Positions 42,976 through 52,417 of a stretch of 64,000 nt of DNA are shown piece after piece. The stretch comes from JBELHR01 sp042091275 (GTDB lineage: Bacteria; Bacteroidota; Bacteroidia; Flavobacteriales; Flavobacteriaceae). Numbering within the stretch: position 1 is the stretch's first letter; every line of letters begins with the position of its first letter. The translations under genes were made by a program, and so were the position numbers. The stretch covers positions 1 to 64,000 of the forward strand of contig JBELHR010000003.1 in the NCBI GenBank assembly GCA_042091275.1. Direction: 5' to 3'. The notes under the pieces were generated by a model, which saw only the letters and a list, made by a program, of their open reading frames with translations, did not search any database and was not told where the DNA came from.

Positions 42976-44552
42976 TTATTGCATTTTTTCTACACCTGGC
43001 ATTTGCCAAACTCGATTCAACACATTTTCTTCTGGCCAGTACATTCTAAAGGTCAACTCAAATTCAACCCCAGCGCCAGGTGATGGAAGCCAATTGCTTT
43101 CCATACTTTCTGGAGCTTTATTTTGAATAAAAATATCTAGAGATCCGTCCTTATTGTAGGTCATATCCTTCATACTTCCAAGTACATAGCGATCTATAGG
43201 GTTATCTACTAAAAAACCCTCTTTTGTATACATAGTGAGTGACCAAAATCCCTTGACAGATGGGAGTTTATCAGAATCAAAATGTAATTTATATTTATGA
43301 TCTCCCGAATAGGTGTTTCCATCCACATCCACGGCTGAATTTGGGTAGATAGCATCTTTAGCCGTATTGGCTCCATAACCAATTTTGGTAATATATGCTC
43401 TCAGGGAATAATCTACTCCATATTCTCCCATACCCTTTGTATTGACAGACCAGCCATTTTGCATTGTTTCAACTTTTGGCTTTGCCGTTATTTCATCGAA
43501 TTTTTTTTGAATAATCTTTGGGATTTTTTTGATTTCAATTTTTTCTAATTCAGAAAACTTAGACATATCAAAAGTCCCTCCTGGAACTATACCTACACTT
43601 TTTAATTTCTCCATAAGAGGAGCATCTGCTTTGGTAGGAGGATTATCCACCATCAAAGCCATCATTTCATTAAAATATTTAATGATGTCCATACCGTCAA
43701 CTTTCTCTGATGGCACAAAATCATAATCAGGATTTACAGATCCTTGGGGTGCAACATAATTTGGATTGTTTCTTTCGGCCAGCGGTTTCGCGACAAGTTT
43801 TTTTTGGAAATTCTCAACTTCCGAAACTCCATCCTTATCATTTTTTACAGCGACTCTACCAACTAACCAATTTAAACTTGTTTGCGAGCGAACCACCATT
43901 AGATCTGAATCAATTTCTCCTTTATAAGAAGGTCCAACAAGAGCTATATGCAATTCCCCTTGTCCTGTGGTTCTAGATCCTGGAGACGCTATCACATCTC
44001 CAAATGCATTTAAAATTGGCATCAGATAGTAACGTTCCGTAGCTGGAATATAAACATATAAAGGACCTTTGGACAAGTCGGCAAATATCAAACTATAATA
44101 AGTATCTAAATTGGGTCTGACAACTGCCTTAAAAGCAGCTTTTGGAAATTGCTCAATAGTCGCCCATTGATTATAAGGTGCTTTTCCTCTGCCATCGGGT
44201 GCCAAGACATTTGTAGAAAGCTTATGCGTATAGTCCATGGTCATTATCGGATAGCCATACANNNNNNNNNNNNNNNNNNNNNNNNNNNNNNNNNNNNNNN
44301 NNNNNNNNNNNNNNNNNNNNNNNNNNNNNNNNNNNNNNNNNNNNNNNNNNNNNNNNNNNNNACATTTGTAGAAAGCTTATGCGTATAGTCCATGGTCATT
44401 ATCGGATAGCCATACATATAGGCCTCTGCCAATAATTTGACCGTACTATTTTTTTGCTTTGAATCGGATGCTTTTGAGTCCTTATTTGAGTTGCACGAAA
44501 TCATTATTAGCGCAAGTCCTATAAAAAAAACGGAAGTCAGTAATTTTCTCAT
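42976..44552 (-). CDS. DUF1254/DUF1214 lipoprotein (interrupted by a false assembly gap)
   Basis: Like the TPR gene, this is cut by 100 Ns (44262-44361) flanked by an identical 55-base copy on each side. Removing one copy and the Ns (155 bases) restores a single frame of 473 residues. It starts with a lipoprotein signal (MRKLLTSVFFIGLALIMISC, Cys20), then the DUF1254 segment (AEAYMYGYPIMTMDYTHKL, NLDTYYSLIFADL) and the C-terminal DUF1214 beta domain (KGFWSLTMYTKEGFLVDNP, APESMESNWLPSP). The two-domain family is exported and of unknown reaction. Treat as intact. Confidence 0.88.
44207..44416. other. Assembly gap of 100 Ns with 55-base duplicated flanks
   Basis: Bases 44207-44261 and 44362-44416 are identical over 55 positions around exactly 100 Ns, as at 22104-22313. 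An unmerged contig overlap is the simplest explanation. Confidence 0.92.
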
Positions 44553-44677
44553 AATTTAAAAAATATTGTTTAATGTTAGTTTTGTCGGGGAGATTGGCTA
44601 TACCTCTAAGATACAAAAAATTAAAAATGGATTAAATCGTTTTTCGTAGTTTTACCAGTTCTAATTATTTTCAATTT

Positions 44678-46072
44678 ATGACCAAATACAAATTACTCGG
44701 ATTTTATACTTTATTGCTGATAATATCTGCCTGCTCGAGCGATTCGAATTTCGATGCACCTGCCGATAGCGGTAATAATGATGTAATAAATCCTGAAGAT
44801 TTAGATGAGGATGGAAGATTGGCAACATTTTCCGTAGACACAAATGGTGGAACTATTCCAGACGAACCAAAAATCAATGCAGATCTTGAAATAATTGTCG
44901 GTGGACAAGAGTATTACAGCGGTAAAATTGGTATTGAGATTAGAGGCGCAAGTTCACAGAGTTATCCCAAAAAACAATATGGATTTGAGACTTGGGATTC
45001 CGAAGGGAACGACATTGATGTGGCCTTTTTTGATTTTCCTCCAGAAGAGGATTGGATCTTGAATGCACCCTACGCGGACAAATCCCTTATGAGAAACAAA
45101 CTAGTCTACGATCTTTCCAGAGCTATGGGCCGATATGCCTCTAGGGCTAAGTTTGTTGAATTTAAACTCAATGGCTTGGACAAAGGGACTTACGTCCTTT
45201 TGGAAAAAATAAAAAAAGATCCTTCTCGAGTTGACATTGCCACCCTAAAAGCATCAGATGTAGATGGGGATGAAGTGACTGGAGGATATATCCTAAAAAT
45301 CGACAAAGGAATTGGCGGTGGATTCAATTACAACTCTTCCATATCCTTTGATTCAGAATATGCGGCGCCAGACGATCTGAGTGGGGAGCCAATACGTTTT
45401 CAATATGTCTATCCGGACTACGATAAGATCAACGGTCTTCAAAAAACATATATTCAAGATTATATGAGGGGTTTTGAGAACAGCCTAATGAGCACTAACT
45501 TCAAGGACGCCGAAACTGGATACCGGTCTTATATCGACACAGATAGTTTTATAGATTTCTTTATCCTCAACGAATTGGGTAATAATGTGGATGGCTTTAG
45601 ATTGAGCACCTATATGCATAAGCCTAAAAATGAAAAACTAGTAATGGGACCTATTTGGGATTTTAACTTTGCTTTTGGTAATGCGGACTATTGCAGTGGT
45701 GGAGCTTACGATGTTTGGGCTTATAAGTTTAATGAACGATGTGGCGGTGATGGCTGGTCTGTTCCTTTTTGGTGGAAAAAACTCTTACAAGATCCTTATT
45801 TCGTATCCAAACTAAAGATTAGATGGAATGAATTGAGAGGTGGTATCTTATCTTCTAATAATCTAAATCAGCAATTAGATCAATATTACGACGAACTAAA
45901 AGACGCTCAAGGAATCGACAGAAATTTTGCGATTTGGGACATTTTAGACACTTACGTTTGGCCCAACAACTATATTGGGGGAAGCTATGAAAATGAATAT
46001 ACCTACTTAAAAACTTGGCTAGCCGATCGAGGAGATTGGTTGGATAATGCAATTAATAACTTAGAAGAATAA
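44678..46072 (+). CDS. CotH kinase family lipoprotein
   Basis: A 464-residue secreted atypical protein kinase of the CotH family, with lipoprotein signal MTKYKLLGFYTLLLIISAC (Cys19). The mature protein contains a beta-rich start, IEIRGASSQSYPKKQYGFE (with the ATP-contacting Lys region), APYADKSLMRNKL, YVLLEKIKKDPSRVDI, GGYILKIDKG, and the metal-binding PIWDFNFAFGNADY. CotH proteins phosphorylate proteins outside the cell in spores or are part of cellulosome-like systems; here a surface or periplasmic substrate is likely but unknown. It is followed six bases later by the DUF4920 gene. Confidence 0.88.
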   Translation: MTKYKLLGFYTLLLIISACSSDSNFDAPADSGNNDVINPEDLDEDGRLATFSVDTNGGTIPDEPKINADLEIIVGGQEYYSGKIGIEIRGASSQSYPKKQYGFETWDSEGNDIDVAFFDFPPEEDWILNAPYADKSLMRNKLVYDLSRAMGRYASRAKFVEFKLNGLDKGTYVLLEKIKKDPSRVDIATLKASDVDGDEVTGGYILKIDKGIGGGFNYNSSISFDSEYAAPDDLSGEPIRFQYVYPDYDKINGLQKTYIQDYMRGFENSLMSTNFKDAETGYRSYIDTDSFIDFFILNELGNNVDGFRLSTYMHKPKNEKLVMGPIWDFNFAFGNADYCSGGAYDVWAYKFNERCGGDGWSVPFWWKKLLQDPYFVSKLKIRWNELRGGILSSNNLNQQLDQYYDELKDAQGIDRNFAIWDILDTYVWPNNYIGGSYENEYTYLKTWLADRGDWLDNAINNLEE

Positions 46073-46077
46073 ACCTT

Positions 46078-46569
46078 ATGAAAAAATCATATCTATTAAT
46101 CGTTTTTGCTGCCTTTTTTATGCAGATAAGCTGTCAGTCCAATAAAAAGCCCATCCCTAATTTAGAAAAATATGAAGTATTTGGTTCTAATTTTGAAGAA
46201 CAGAGTCCGATGAGCTCCCGCTCTATGACAGAAGAATACAAAAATCTAAAGCCCGGAGATAGTCTACTGGTTAGCTTTGAAACCGAAATCGAATCCATAT
46301 GCCAAAAAAGAGGATGCTGGATGAAACTAAAACTAGACGATGAAATGCAATCCTTTGTCAAATTCAAAGATTACGAGTTTTTCGTACCTATGGATGCGGC
46401 AGGCAAGAAAACCATCGTTCAAGGAAAAGCATTTGTAAATGAACTGTCTGTATCAGAGTTGAGACATTTTGCAAAAGATGCAGGTAAACCTAGAGAGGAA
46501 GTCATGCAAATCAACGAAGCAGAGCGAACCTATTCTTTTTTAGCTACCTCTGTGTTGATTGAGAAGTAA
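46078..46569 (+). CDS. DUF4920 lipoprotein
   Basis: A 163-residue lipoprotein with signal MKKSYLLIVFAAFFMQISC (Cys19). The core ESICQKRGCWMKLKL, FVKFKDYEFFVPMDAAGK and ELRHFAKDAGKPREEV stretches are diagnostic of DUF4920. The Cys-x3-Gly-Cys-Trp pair, the conserved His in LRHFAKDAG and the Met of the Trp-Met could bind copper or another metal. It ends the CotH operon; no reaction is known. Confidence 0.87.
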   Translation: MKKSYLLIVFAAFFMQISCQSNKKPIPNLEKYEVFGSNFEEQSPMSSRSMTEEYKNLKPGDSLLVSFETEIESICQKRGCWMKLKLDDEMQSFVKFKDYEFFVPMDAAGKKTIVQGKAFVNELSVSELRHFAKDAGKPREEVMQINEAERTYSFLATSVLIEK

Positions 46570-46583
46570 TCCTTATTCCAAAA

Positions 46584-46616
46584 CAAAAAAACGCCCTCAG
46601 TTGAGGGCGTTTTTTG
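46584..46616. terminator. Bidirectional terminator
   Basis: ACGCCCTCA (46591-46599) pairs with TGAGGGCGT (46602-46610), with A-run and T-run flanks, between the DUF4920 gene and the convergent trxB. Confidence 0.93.
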
Positions 46617-46636
46617 TTTCCATTTATTTTTTGGGT

Positions 46637-47584
46637 CTATAGAAGAGCTCCTAAATAACGTTCCGCATCCAAAGCGGCCATACAACCAGTTCCAGCTGCA
46701 GTTACTGCTTGACGGTATTCTTTGTCCTGAACATCTCCAGCTGCAAACACTCCAGGTAAGTTCGTTTTTGTAGACTTTCCTTCGGTGATTAAATACCCAC
46801 TGTTATCCATATCCAACACTCCGTTAAAAATAGATGTGTTTGGCGTGTGTCCAATTGCTACAAACATTCCAGTTACAGGAATTTCCTTTTTATCACCAGA
46901 TTGGTTGTTCACAACGCGAACACCTTCTACGACTTGTTCTCCTAAAACCTCATCCACCTCTGTATTGAATAAAACTTCAATATTTTCAGTTTTTGCAACA
47001 CGGTGCTGCATAGCTTTTGACGCGCGCATCTCATCACGACGCACTAGCATAGTAACTTTAGAGCAAATATTAGCTAAATACGTAGCTTCCTCGGCTGCAG
47101 TATCTCCTGCTCCAACAACTACTACATCTTGACCTTTATAGAAAAATCCATCACAAGTTGCACAAGCCGAAACTCCACCACCTTTTAGACGATCTTCCGA
47201 CTCTAATCCTAAATACTTAGCAGTAGCTCCGGTAGAAATAATAACCGTTTCCGCCTCTACATGTTTATTTTCATCGATAATCACTTTGTGAATACCTCCT
47301 TCTTCCTTACTAAAATCGACTTTAGTTATCAAACCAAATCTCACATCGGTTCCAAAACGCTCCGCCTGAACTTTTAAGTCTTCCATCATTGCATTTCCAT
47401 CTGTTCCCTGAGGATAACCCGGAAAATTGTCAACTTCCGTTGTTGTTGTCAATTGACCTCCCATTTGCATTCCAGTATACATAACAGGTTTCATATCCGC
47501 TCTTGCCGCATAAATTGCTGCTGTATATCCTGCAGGTCCTGATCCAATGATCAAACACTTTATTTTCTCAATAGTTTCTGACAT
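46637..47584 (-). CDS. trxB: Thioredoxin-disulfide reductase
   Basis: An FAD/NADPH enzyme that keeps thioredoxin reduced. The 315-residue protein has the FAD motif IIGSGPAGYTAAIYA, the redox-active Cys141-Ala-Thr-Cys144 (SACATCDGFF), the NADPH motif VVGAGDTAAEEA and the C-terminal FAD box GVFAAGDVQDKEYRQ. Length and motif order are those of the bacterial low-molecular-weight form. Its promoter element is at 47614-47607. Cytoplasmic; single gene between convergent units. Confidence 0.97.
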   Translation of the reverse strand: MSETIEKIKCLIIGSGPAGYTAAIYAARADMKPVMYTGMQMGGQLTTTTEVDNFPGYPQGTDGNAMMEDLKVQAERFGTDVRFGLITKVDFSKEEGGIHKVIIDENKHVEAETVIISTGATAKYLGLESEDRLKGGGVSACATCDGFFYKGQDVVVVGAGDTAAEEATYLANICSKVTMLVRRDEMRASKAMQHRVAKTENIEVLFNTEVDEVLGEQVVEGVRVVNNQSGDKKEIPVTGMFVAIGHTPNTSIFNGVLDMDNSGYLITEGKSTKTNLPGVFAAGDVQDKEYRQAVTAAGTGCMAALDAERYLGALL

Positions 47585-47606
47585 AATTATCTTTTAATTT
47601 AGACTG

Positions 47607-47614
47607 CAAATTTA
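47607..47614 (-). promoter_or_regulatory. -7 promoter element of trxB
   Basis: TAAATTTG on the minus strand, exact TAnnTTTG, 23 bases before the trxB ATG. Confidence 0.6.
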
Positions 47615-47727
47615 GGAGAATTCTCTTCTAGATGTTTCGTGCAGATATATTTTTTCACAATATAATTATAAACAAAATTTATCCAAAAAAATAGACTCAA
47701 TTTAGCCTATTAATTTTTACAAAAAAC

Positions 47728-47757
47728 TTGTGAAAACTAAATTTTCACCTATATTTG
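47728..47757 (+). promoter_or_regulatory. Promoter of the tRNA-Pro/tRNA-Thr genes
   Basis: TTG (47728-47730), then 19 bases, then TATATTTG (47750-47757), the full -33/-7 Bacteroidota pattern, 18 bases before the mature tRNA-Pro. It is the best-formed promoter in the window. Confidence 0.85.
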
Positions 47758-47775
47758 CACCGCTTTAAAAATCTA

Positions 47776-47850
47776 CGGGGTGTAGCGTAGCCCGGTTATC
47801 GCGCCGCGTTTGGGACGCGGAGGTCGCAGGTTCGAATCCTGCCACCCCGA
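47776..47850 (+). tRNA. tRNA-Pro (anticodon TGG)
   Basis: A 75-base cloverleaf: acceptor arms CGGGGTG and CACCCCG, anticodon loop TTTGGGA with anticodon TGG, and T-loop GTTCGAATC. No CCA is encoded; the discriminator base is A. Confidence 0.96.
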
Positions 47851-47861
47851 CAACGTAGATT

Positions 47862-47935
47862 GCCGATATAGCTCAGCTGGCTAGAGCAGCTGATTTGTAA
47901 TCAGCAGGTCGTGGGTTCGAGTCCCTCTATCGGCT
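47862..47935 (+). tRNA. tRNA-Thr (anticodon TGT)
   Basis: A 74-base cloverleaf: acceptor arms GCCGATA and TATCGGC, anticodon loop TTTGTAA with anticodon TGT, and T-loop GTTCGAGTC. It lies 11 bases after tRNA-Pro, so both come from one transcript. CCA is not encoded. Confidence 0.96.
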
Positions 47936-47940
47936 CTAAA

Positions 47941-47971
47941 AAGACATGATTTTATCATGTCTTTTTTTTTG
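47941..47971 (+). terminator. Terminator of the tRNA transcript
   Basis: AGACATGAT (47942-47950) pairs with ATCATGTCT (47954-47962), followed by a T run, directly after tRNA-Thr. Confidence 0.92.
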
Positions 47972-48011
47972 GATTTTAATCATCTCTTAGGTGTAATCAT
48001 CTCTTATTTCT

Positions 48012-48019
48012 TAAATTTG
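48012..48019 (+). promoter_or_regulatory. -7 promoter element of the udk-mutAB operon
   Basis: TAAATTTG, exact TAnnTTTG, 23 bases before the udk ATG at 48043. It overlaps the GTG at 48019, ruling that codon out as start. Confidence 0.65.
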
Positions 48020-48042
48020 TGACAAATCAATACGTCATAAAT

Positions 48043-48651
48043 ATGCTCGTCCTAGGAATTGCTGGTGGAACTGGTAGCGGTAAGACTACTGTTGTCAACA
48101 AAATTATTCAAGAACTACCTCAAGGAGAAGTAACTGTAATTTCTCAAGACTCTTATTATAAGGAGACTAGCGAACTCAGTTATGAACAACGAACCAAAAT
48201 TAATTTTGACCATCCGAATTCTATTGATTTTGACTTGCTTACTGCCAATATTGATTCTCTAAAGAAAGGGGAAGTTGTTGAGCAACCCGTTTACTCTTTT
48301 GTACTGCATAACAGAACCAGTGACAAAGTCATTACCCACCCTAAAAAAGTTGTAATAGTCGAGGGAATTCTTATATTTAATCACAAGGCATTATTGGACC
48401 TATTGGATATAAAAATATTCGTTCACGCCGATGCAGATGAACGTTTAATTCGAAGGGTGTTTAGAGATATTAAGGAAAGAGGTAGAGATATAGATGAAGT
48501 TTTAAAACGCTATCAAGACACCTTAAAACCAATGCATGAGCAATTTATCGAACCGACTAAAAATGTGGCGGATATCATCATACCAAATGACCGTCACAAC
48601 AATGTTGCAATCGATATTTTAAAAACAGTAATTAGCAATAGACTAGACTGA
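48043..48651 (+). CDS. udk: Uridine kinase
   Basis: Phosphorylates uridine and cytidine in pyrimidine salvage. The 202-residue protein begins MLVLGIAGGTGSGKTT, where the P-loop starts at residue 8. ISQDSYYK, FDHPNSIDFDLL, VVIVEGILIF and the R-R-V-F-R-D-I lid region (RLIRRVFRDIKERGRD) are the usual uridine-kinase blocks. The start at 48043 is set by homology and by the promoter. It heads the udk-divIC-mutA-mutB operon and complements cdd in the same window. Confidence 0.96.
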   Translation: MLVLGIAGGTGSGKTTVVNKIIQELPQGEVTVISQDSYYKETSELSYEQRTKINFDHPNSIDFDLLTANIDSLKKGEVVEQPVYSFVLHNRTSDKVITHPKKVVIVEGILIFNHKALLDLLDIKIFVHADADERLIRRVFRDIKERGRDIDEVLKRYQDTLKPMHEQFIEPTKNVADIIIPNDRHNNVAIDILKTVISNRLD

Positions 48652-48664
48652 AAAAAAGGACCTA

Positions 48665-48952
48665 ATGATTAAAAAGATTTTCTTAAATAAATATGCCATC
48701 CTCATCTTCTTTTTTCTTTTGTGGATTTTGATTTTTGATGACAATTCATTTTACAATCAAAGAAAATTACGAGGAGAATACGAAAACCTTCAAAACACTA
48801 AAGTCTTTTATCAAGAACAGATAGAACAAAACCAAAAGCAACTTAAGGAACTCAAAAGTGAGGAGTCCTTGGAAAAATACGCAAGAGAACAATATTTGAT
48901 GAAGAAGAAAGATGAAGTCATCTTTTTAATCGAAGTCGACAGTACTAAATAA
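48665..48952 (+). CDS. Septum formation initiator (DivIC/FtsB) family protein
   Basis: A 95-residue bitopic inner-membrane protein: a short cytoplasmic N terminus, one membrane segment (AILIFFFLLWILIF), then a coiled coil (EYENLQNTKVFYQEQIEQNQ) and the C-terminal YAREQYLMKKKDEVIFLIE motif, where Ala-Arg-Glu is the family signature. FtsB/DivIC links FtsL and FtsQ in the division complex. It sits between udk and mutA, a location seen in other flavobacterial genomes. The label DivIC versus FtsB is only convention. Confidence 0.85.
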   Translation: MIKKIFLNKYAILIFFFLLWILIFDDNSFYNQRKLRGEYENLQNTKVFYQEQIEQNQKQLKELKSEESLEKYAREQYLMKKKDEVIFLIEVDSTK

Positions 48953-48959
48953 CAACAAT

Positions 48960-50303
48960 ATGTCCCCTACTTTTTTTGAAGCATTCGATAAATATTCTAA
49001 AAAACAATGGAAGCAAATCCTTCAATACGAATTAAAAGGAGCGCCCTATGAGGACTTGATTTGGAAAACCCTCGAAGGCATTAATGTAAACCCTATTTAC
49101 ACTCTTGAAAAGCGGCCGCAAAACCCAATTCAACACAAGGATAACAGCGCCTTTCAAATCACAGAACGCTTCAAAATATCAAATGACCTCGAGATTCTAG
49201 GCCAAGCCCTAAAGCACAGTGAAAATTGTGGTAGTGACAAAGCCAGAATCGAACTCTCAGACTCCTTTACCAATTTCTCTGGCTTGGCGGATCTTCTCAA
49301 AGGGTCAAAACAGGTCTATCTTCATGCCGAAAACTTGACTTTAAGGAATGTGAGGAAATTAATTTTATCGATACCTGAAGAGAGTGGACATCAAATAATA
49401 ATCGACCCCATCGGTTTCCTTGAAAAAAGTGGAAATCATATGGAAGGATTTTCCTGGGAAGAATTTCAGGAGATTTTAAAGGAACACCACTCCTTGATAA
49501 AGATCGGATTAGATGCCAGCCTCTACCAAGAGAGCGGAGCCTCCAGTATACAGCAATTGACCTTTGCAATAAGTAAAGTCAAAGAGTATTTAGAGCGATT
49601 GGATTACAGCCCTATTCTGCGTTTTGAAATAAAACTGTCTTTGGGGACCAATTTCTTTTTTGAAATAGCAAAAATAAAGAGTTTAAGTGTTTTATGGGAA
49701 GCCTTTTGCAAAGAGCTCTCGATTACAAATAGTCTAGATTTCTATGTCTGTTCCTCCCAACGAACCTTTAGTATTTACGATTATAATTCCAATATCCTGA
49801 GAGCCTCCATTTCAAATATGGCAGGTGTAATTGGCGGCGCTTTGGAAATAGAGCAAATAGCTTACGATTCTATTTTTAAGGAAAAAAACCGTTTTAGCGA
49901 GGATATTGCTCGTAGCCAACTTTTAGTATTGCGCAATGAGAGTCATCTAGCGGGAGTGGATTGGGTAAAAGGATCTTATTATCTGGAGAACCTGATCAAT
50001 TCTTTTGTCAAAAAAAGCATAGAGGAAATCAAAAAGTTAGAAACAGAAGGTGGTTTTTTAAATGCCTTATATCAAAACAATATTCAAGAAAAGATAATGT
50101 TTCAGCACGCCAAGGAATTCAAAGAATTTGAAGAGGGAAACACTGCGATTATTGGACTAAATCTCCACAAAAACAAAGAGGAGAAAATGAAAGACAATAT
50201 CGAAATCAAAGCAGAGACACATACTCTTAAAACAAGCATACAGCCCATTAGAAAAGTGAGGATAGGTCAAGTATTAGAATCACAATTATTGGAGCAAGAA
50301 TAA
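48960..50303 (+). CDS. mutA: Methylmalonyl-CoA mutase small subunit
   Basis: A 447-residue non-catalytic partner of MutB. It resembles the TIM-barrel half (FEAFDKYSKKQWKQILQYEL start, then FSIYDYNSNILRASISNMAGVIGGA with the barrel core, and VDWVKGSYYLENLI) and has neither the catalytic residues nor the cobalamin-binding domain, which ends at about residue 400 with a variable charged tail. The mutB gene begins six bases later, as expected for an obligate heterodimer. The protein is shorter than the roughly 600-residue actinobacterial form, which is usual for Bacteroidota. Confidence 0.92.
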   Translation: MSPTFFEAFDKYSKKQWKQILQYELKGAPYEDLIWKTLEGINVNPIYTLEKRPQNPIQHKDNSAFQITERFKISNDLEILGQALKHSENCGSDKARIELSDSFTNFSGLADLLKGSKQVYLHAENLTLRNVRKLILSIPEESGHQIIIDPIGFLEKSGNHMEGFSWEEFQEILKEHHSLIKIGLDASLYQESGASSIQQLTFAISKVKEYLERLDYSPILRFEIKLSLGTNFFFEIAKIKSLSVLWEAFCKELSITNSLDFYVCSSQRTFSIYDYNSNILRASISNMAGVIGGALEIEQIAYDSIFKEKNRFSEDIARSQLLVLRNESHLAGVDWVKGSYYLENLINSFVKKSIEEIKKLETEGGFLNALYQNNIQEKIMFQHAKEFKEFEEGNTAIIGLNLHKNKEEKMKDNIEIKAETHTLKTSIQPIRKVRIGQVLESQLLEQE

Positions 50304-50309
50304 GACATC

Positions 50310-52370
50310 ATGAACAGAAGAAAATTAGATAAGCTAAATTATAATCCTCAGACAGATGAGCAAAGCGCATTTGAGCACGAGGGATTCATTGCGGGGAAGG
50401 CTCCTTTTCTAAGAGGTCCTTATTCGAGCATGTATGTAAAAAGGCCTTGGACCATCCGTCAATACGCAGGGTTTTCCACAGCCAAAGCGAGTAACGATTT
50501 TTACAAAAAAAACCTCGCTTCTGGGCAAAAGGGACTCTCCGTTGCCTTTGACTTGGCGACACACAGGGGCTACGACTCGGATCACCCAAGAGTTATGGGA
50601 GATGTTGGTAAAGCTGGGGTAGCTATCGATTCTGTAGAAGACATGAAGGTCTTGTTCGATCAAATACCCTTGGATAAAATGTCCGTATCCATGACTATGA
50701 ATGGAGCTGTCCTGCCAATAATGGCTTTTTATATCGTAGCCGCTCTCGAACAAGGTGTCCCAGCCGAAACTCTAAGTGGGACGATACAAAACGACATCCT
50801 CAAGGAGTTTATGGTGAGAAACACCTATATCTACCCTCCGTCTCATTCGATGAAAATAATTGCAGATATTTTCGAATACACGAGTCAGAATATGCCAAAA
50901 TTCAACTCTATTTCTATCTCTGGATACCATATGCACGAGGCAGGAGCTACTCCTGAAATAGAGCTTGCCTATACCCTTGCAGACGGTATGGAGTATATCA
51001 AAACTGGACTCGACGCGGGAATGGATATTGATGTTTTTGCTCCGAGATTGAGCTTTTTCTTTGCCATAGGAATGAATCACTTCAAAGAAATTGCAAAATT
51101 GAGAGCTGCTCGCCTACTCTGGTCAAAAATCATCGCCAAATTTGGTGCCAAAAACCCCAAATCCTATGCTCTTAGAACCCACTGCCAAACCAGCGGATGG
51201 AGTCTTACGGAACAGGAACCCTTTAACAATATTACTAGGACCAATGTCGAGGCCATGTCAGCTATTCTCGGCGGTACGCAATCCCTTCATACGAATGCCT
51301 TGGACGAAGCCATTGCGCTTCCTACAGAATTTTCTGCTCGTATTGCACGAAACACCCAATTAGTTCTTCAAAAAGAGAGTCAAATCACCAAAACTGTAGA
51401 TCCATGGGCCGGTTCCTATGAACTGGAAAAACTAACAGAAGAGCTCTATCAAAATGCCTGGGATTTAATTGAAGAAATTGACAATCTAGGAGGAATGACC
51501 AAAGCCATTGAAAAAGGTATTCCAAAACTGAGAATCGAAGAAGCGGCTGCAGTAAAACAGGCAGATATAGACTCTGGAAAAGATATTATAGTTGGGGTGA
51601 ATGCCTTTAAAAATCCAGACGAGGACGATTTACACATTTTAGAGGTAGACAACCAAAAGGTTCGCAGTCATCAATTGGAGCGATTGGAACTTCTTAAAAA
51701 ACAGAGAAATAACAAGGCTGTAGAAGCATCGCTTCAAAAACTAAGTAAAGCCGCGGAAACCGGCGAGGGCAATTTATTAGCTCTGGCCATTATTGCTGCT
51801 CAAGAAAGAGCTACCTTAGGGGAAATATCCTCAGCACTAGAGCGTGTTTACGGAAGACATCAAGCCACAATCAAAACCATCAGCGGTGTGTATGCTAAAC
51901 AAATAAATAAAGATCCTCTTTTTCAAAAGGCCAGAAACCTAACAGACAAGTTTGCGGAACTCGAAGGTCGTAGACCGAGAATTATGATTGCCAAACTAGG
52001 ACAAGACGGTCACGATAGAGGAGCAAAAGTTGTAGCATCTGCCTATGCCGATTTGGGTTTTGATGTAGATGTTGGCCCCTTGTTCCAAACTCCTCAAGAG
52101 GCGGCAAAGCAAGCCGTAGAAAACGACGTTCACATACTCGGAATCTCCTCTTTAGCAGCAGGGCACAAAACTCTTGTTCCCGAAGTAATTTCTGCCTTAG
52201 AAAATTATGAAAAACCTAACATTTTAGTCATTGTTGGAGGTGTAATCCCAAAGCAAGATTACGACTACTTATTCGAGGCGGGAGCTGTAGGTATATTTGG
52301 TCCGGGAACGAAAATTGCACAGGCTGCAATTGAGCTTTTAGAACCTATGATAAATGTCCTAGAAGCTTAG
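50310..52370 (+). CDS. mutB: Methylmalonyl-CoA mutase large subunit
   Basis: Adenosylcobalamin-dependent conversion of succinyl-CoA and (R)-methylmalonyl-CoA. The 686-residue protein has the substrate barrel (PFLRGPYSSMYVKRPWTIRQYAGF, CQTSGWSLTEQEPFNNI, GGTQSLHTNA) and the C-terminal B12 domain from about residue 550 with KLGQDGHDRGAKV, where His is the cobalt ligand, and the GPGTKIAQAA end. A complete catalytic set is visible. The MeaB-type GTPase is not encoded here. Together with icmF this gives branched-chain and odd-chain acyl-CoA handling. Confidence 0.96.
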   Translation: MNRRKLDKLNYNPQTDEQSAFEHEGFIAGKAPFLRGPYSSMYVKRPWTIRQYAGFSTAKASNDFYKKNLASGQKGLSVAFDLATHRGYDSDHPRVMGDVGKAGVAIDSVEDMKVLFDQIPLDKMSVSMTMNGAVLPIMAFYIVAALEQGVPAETLSGTIQNDILKEFMVRNTYIYPPSHSMKIIADIFEYTSQNMPKFNSISISGYHMHEAGATPEIELAYTLADGMEYIKTGLDAGMDIDVFAPRLSFFFAIGMNHFKEIAKLRAARLLWSKIIAKFGAKNPKSYALRTHCQTSGWSLTEQEPFNNITRTNVEAMSAILGGTQSLHTNALDEAIALPTEFSARIARNTQLVLQKESQITKTVDPWAGSYELEKLTEELYQNAWDLIEEIDNLGGMTKAIEKGIPKLRIEEAAAVKQADIDSGKDIIVGVNAFKNPDEDDLHILEVDNQKVRSHQLERLELLKKQRNNKAVEASLQKLSKAAETGEGNLLALAIIAAQERATLGEISSALERVYGRHQATIKTISGVYAKQINKDPLFQKARNLTDKFAELEGRRPRIMIAKLGQDGHDRGAKVVASAYADLGFDVDVGPLFQTPQEAAKQAVENDVHILGISSLAAGHKTLVPEVISALENYEKPNILVIVGGVIPKQDYDYLFEAGAVGIFGPGTKIAQAAIELLEPMINVLEA

Positions 52371-52390
52371 TCCTAAACGATTAAAACGAT

Positions 52391-52398
52391 TATATTTG
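52391..52398 (+). promoter_or_regulatory. -7 promoter element of ccsBA
   Basis: TATATTTG, exact TAnnTTTG, 19 bases before the ccsBA ATG and 20 after the mutB stop, so the two are separate transcripts. Confidence 0.65.
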
Positions 52399-52417
52399 CA
52401 AAACTAATTTTTCAAGA

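Noticed and set aside
48960..52370. mutA and mutB as a broken or frameshifted single mutase
   Set aside because: They are separate full-length subunits with their own starts and a six-base spacer, as usual for the heterodimeric enzyme.
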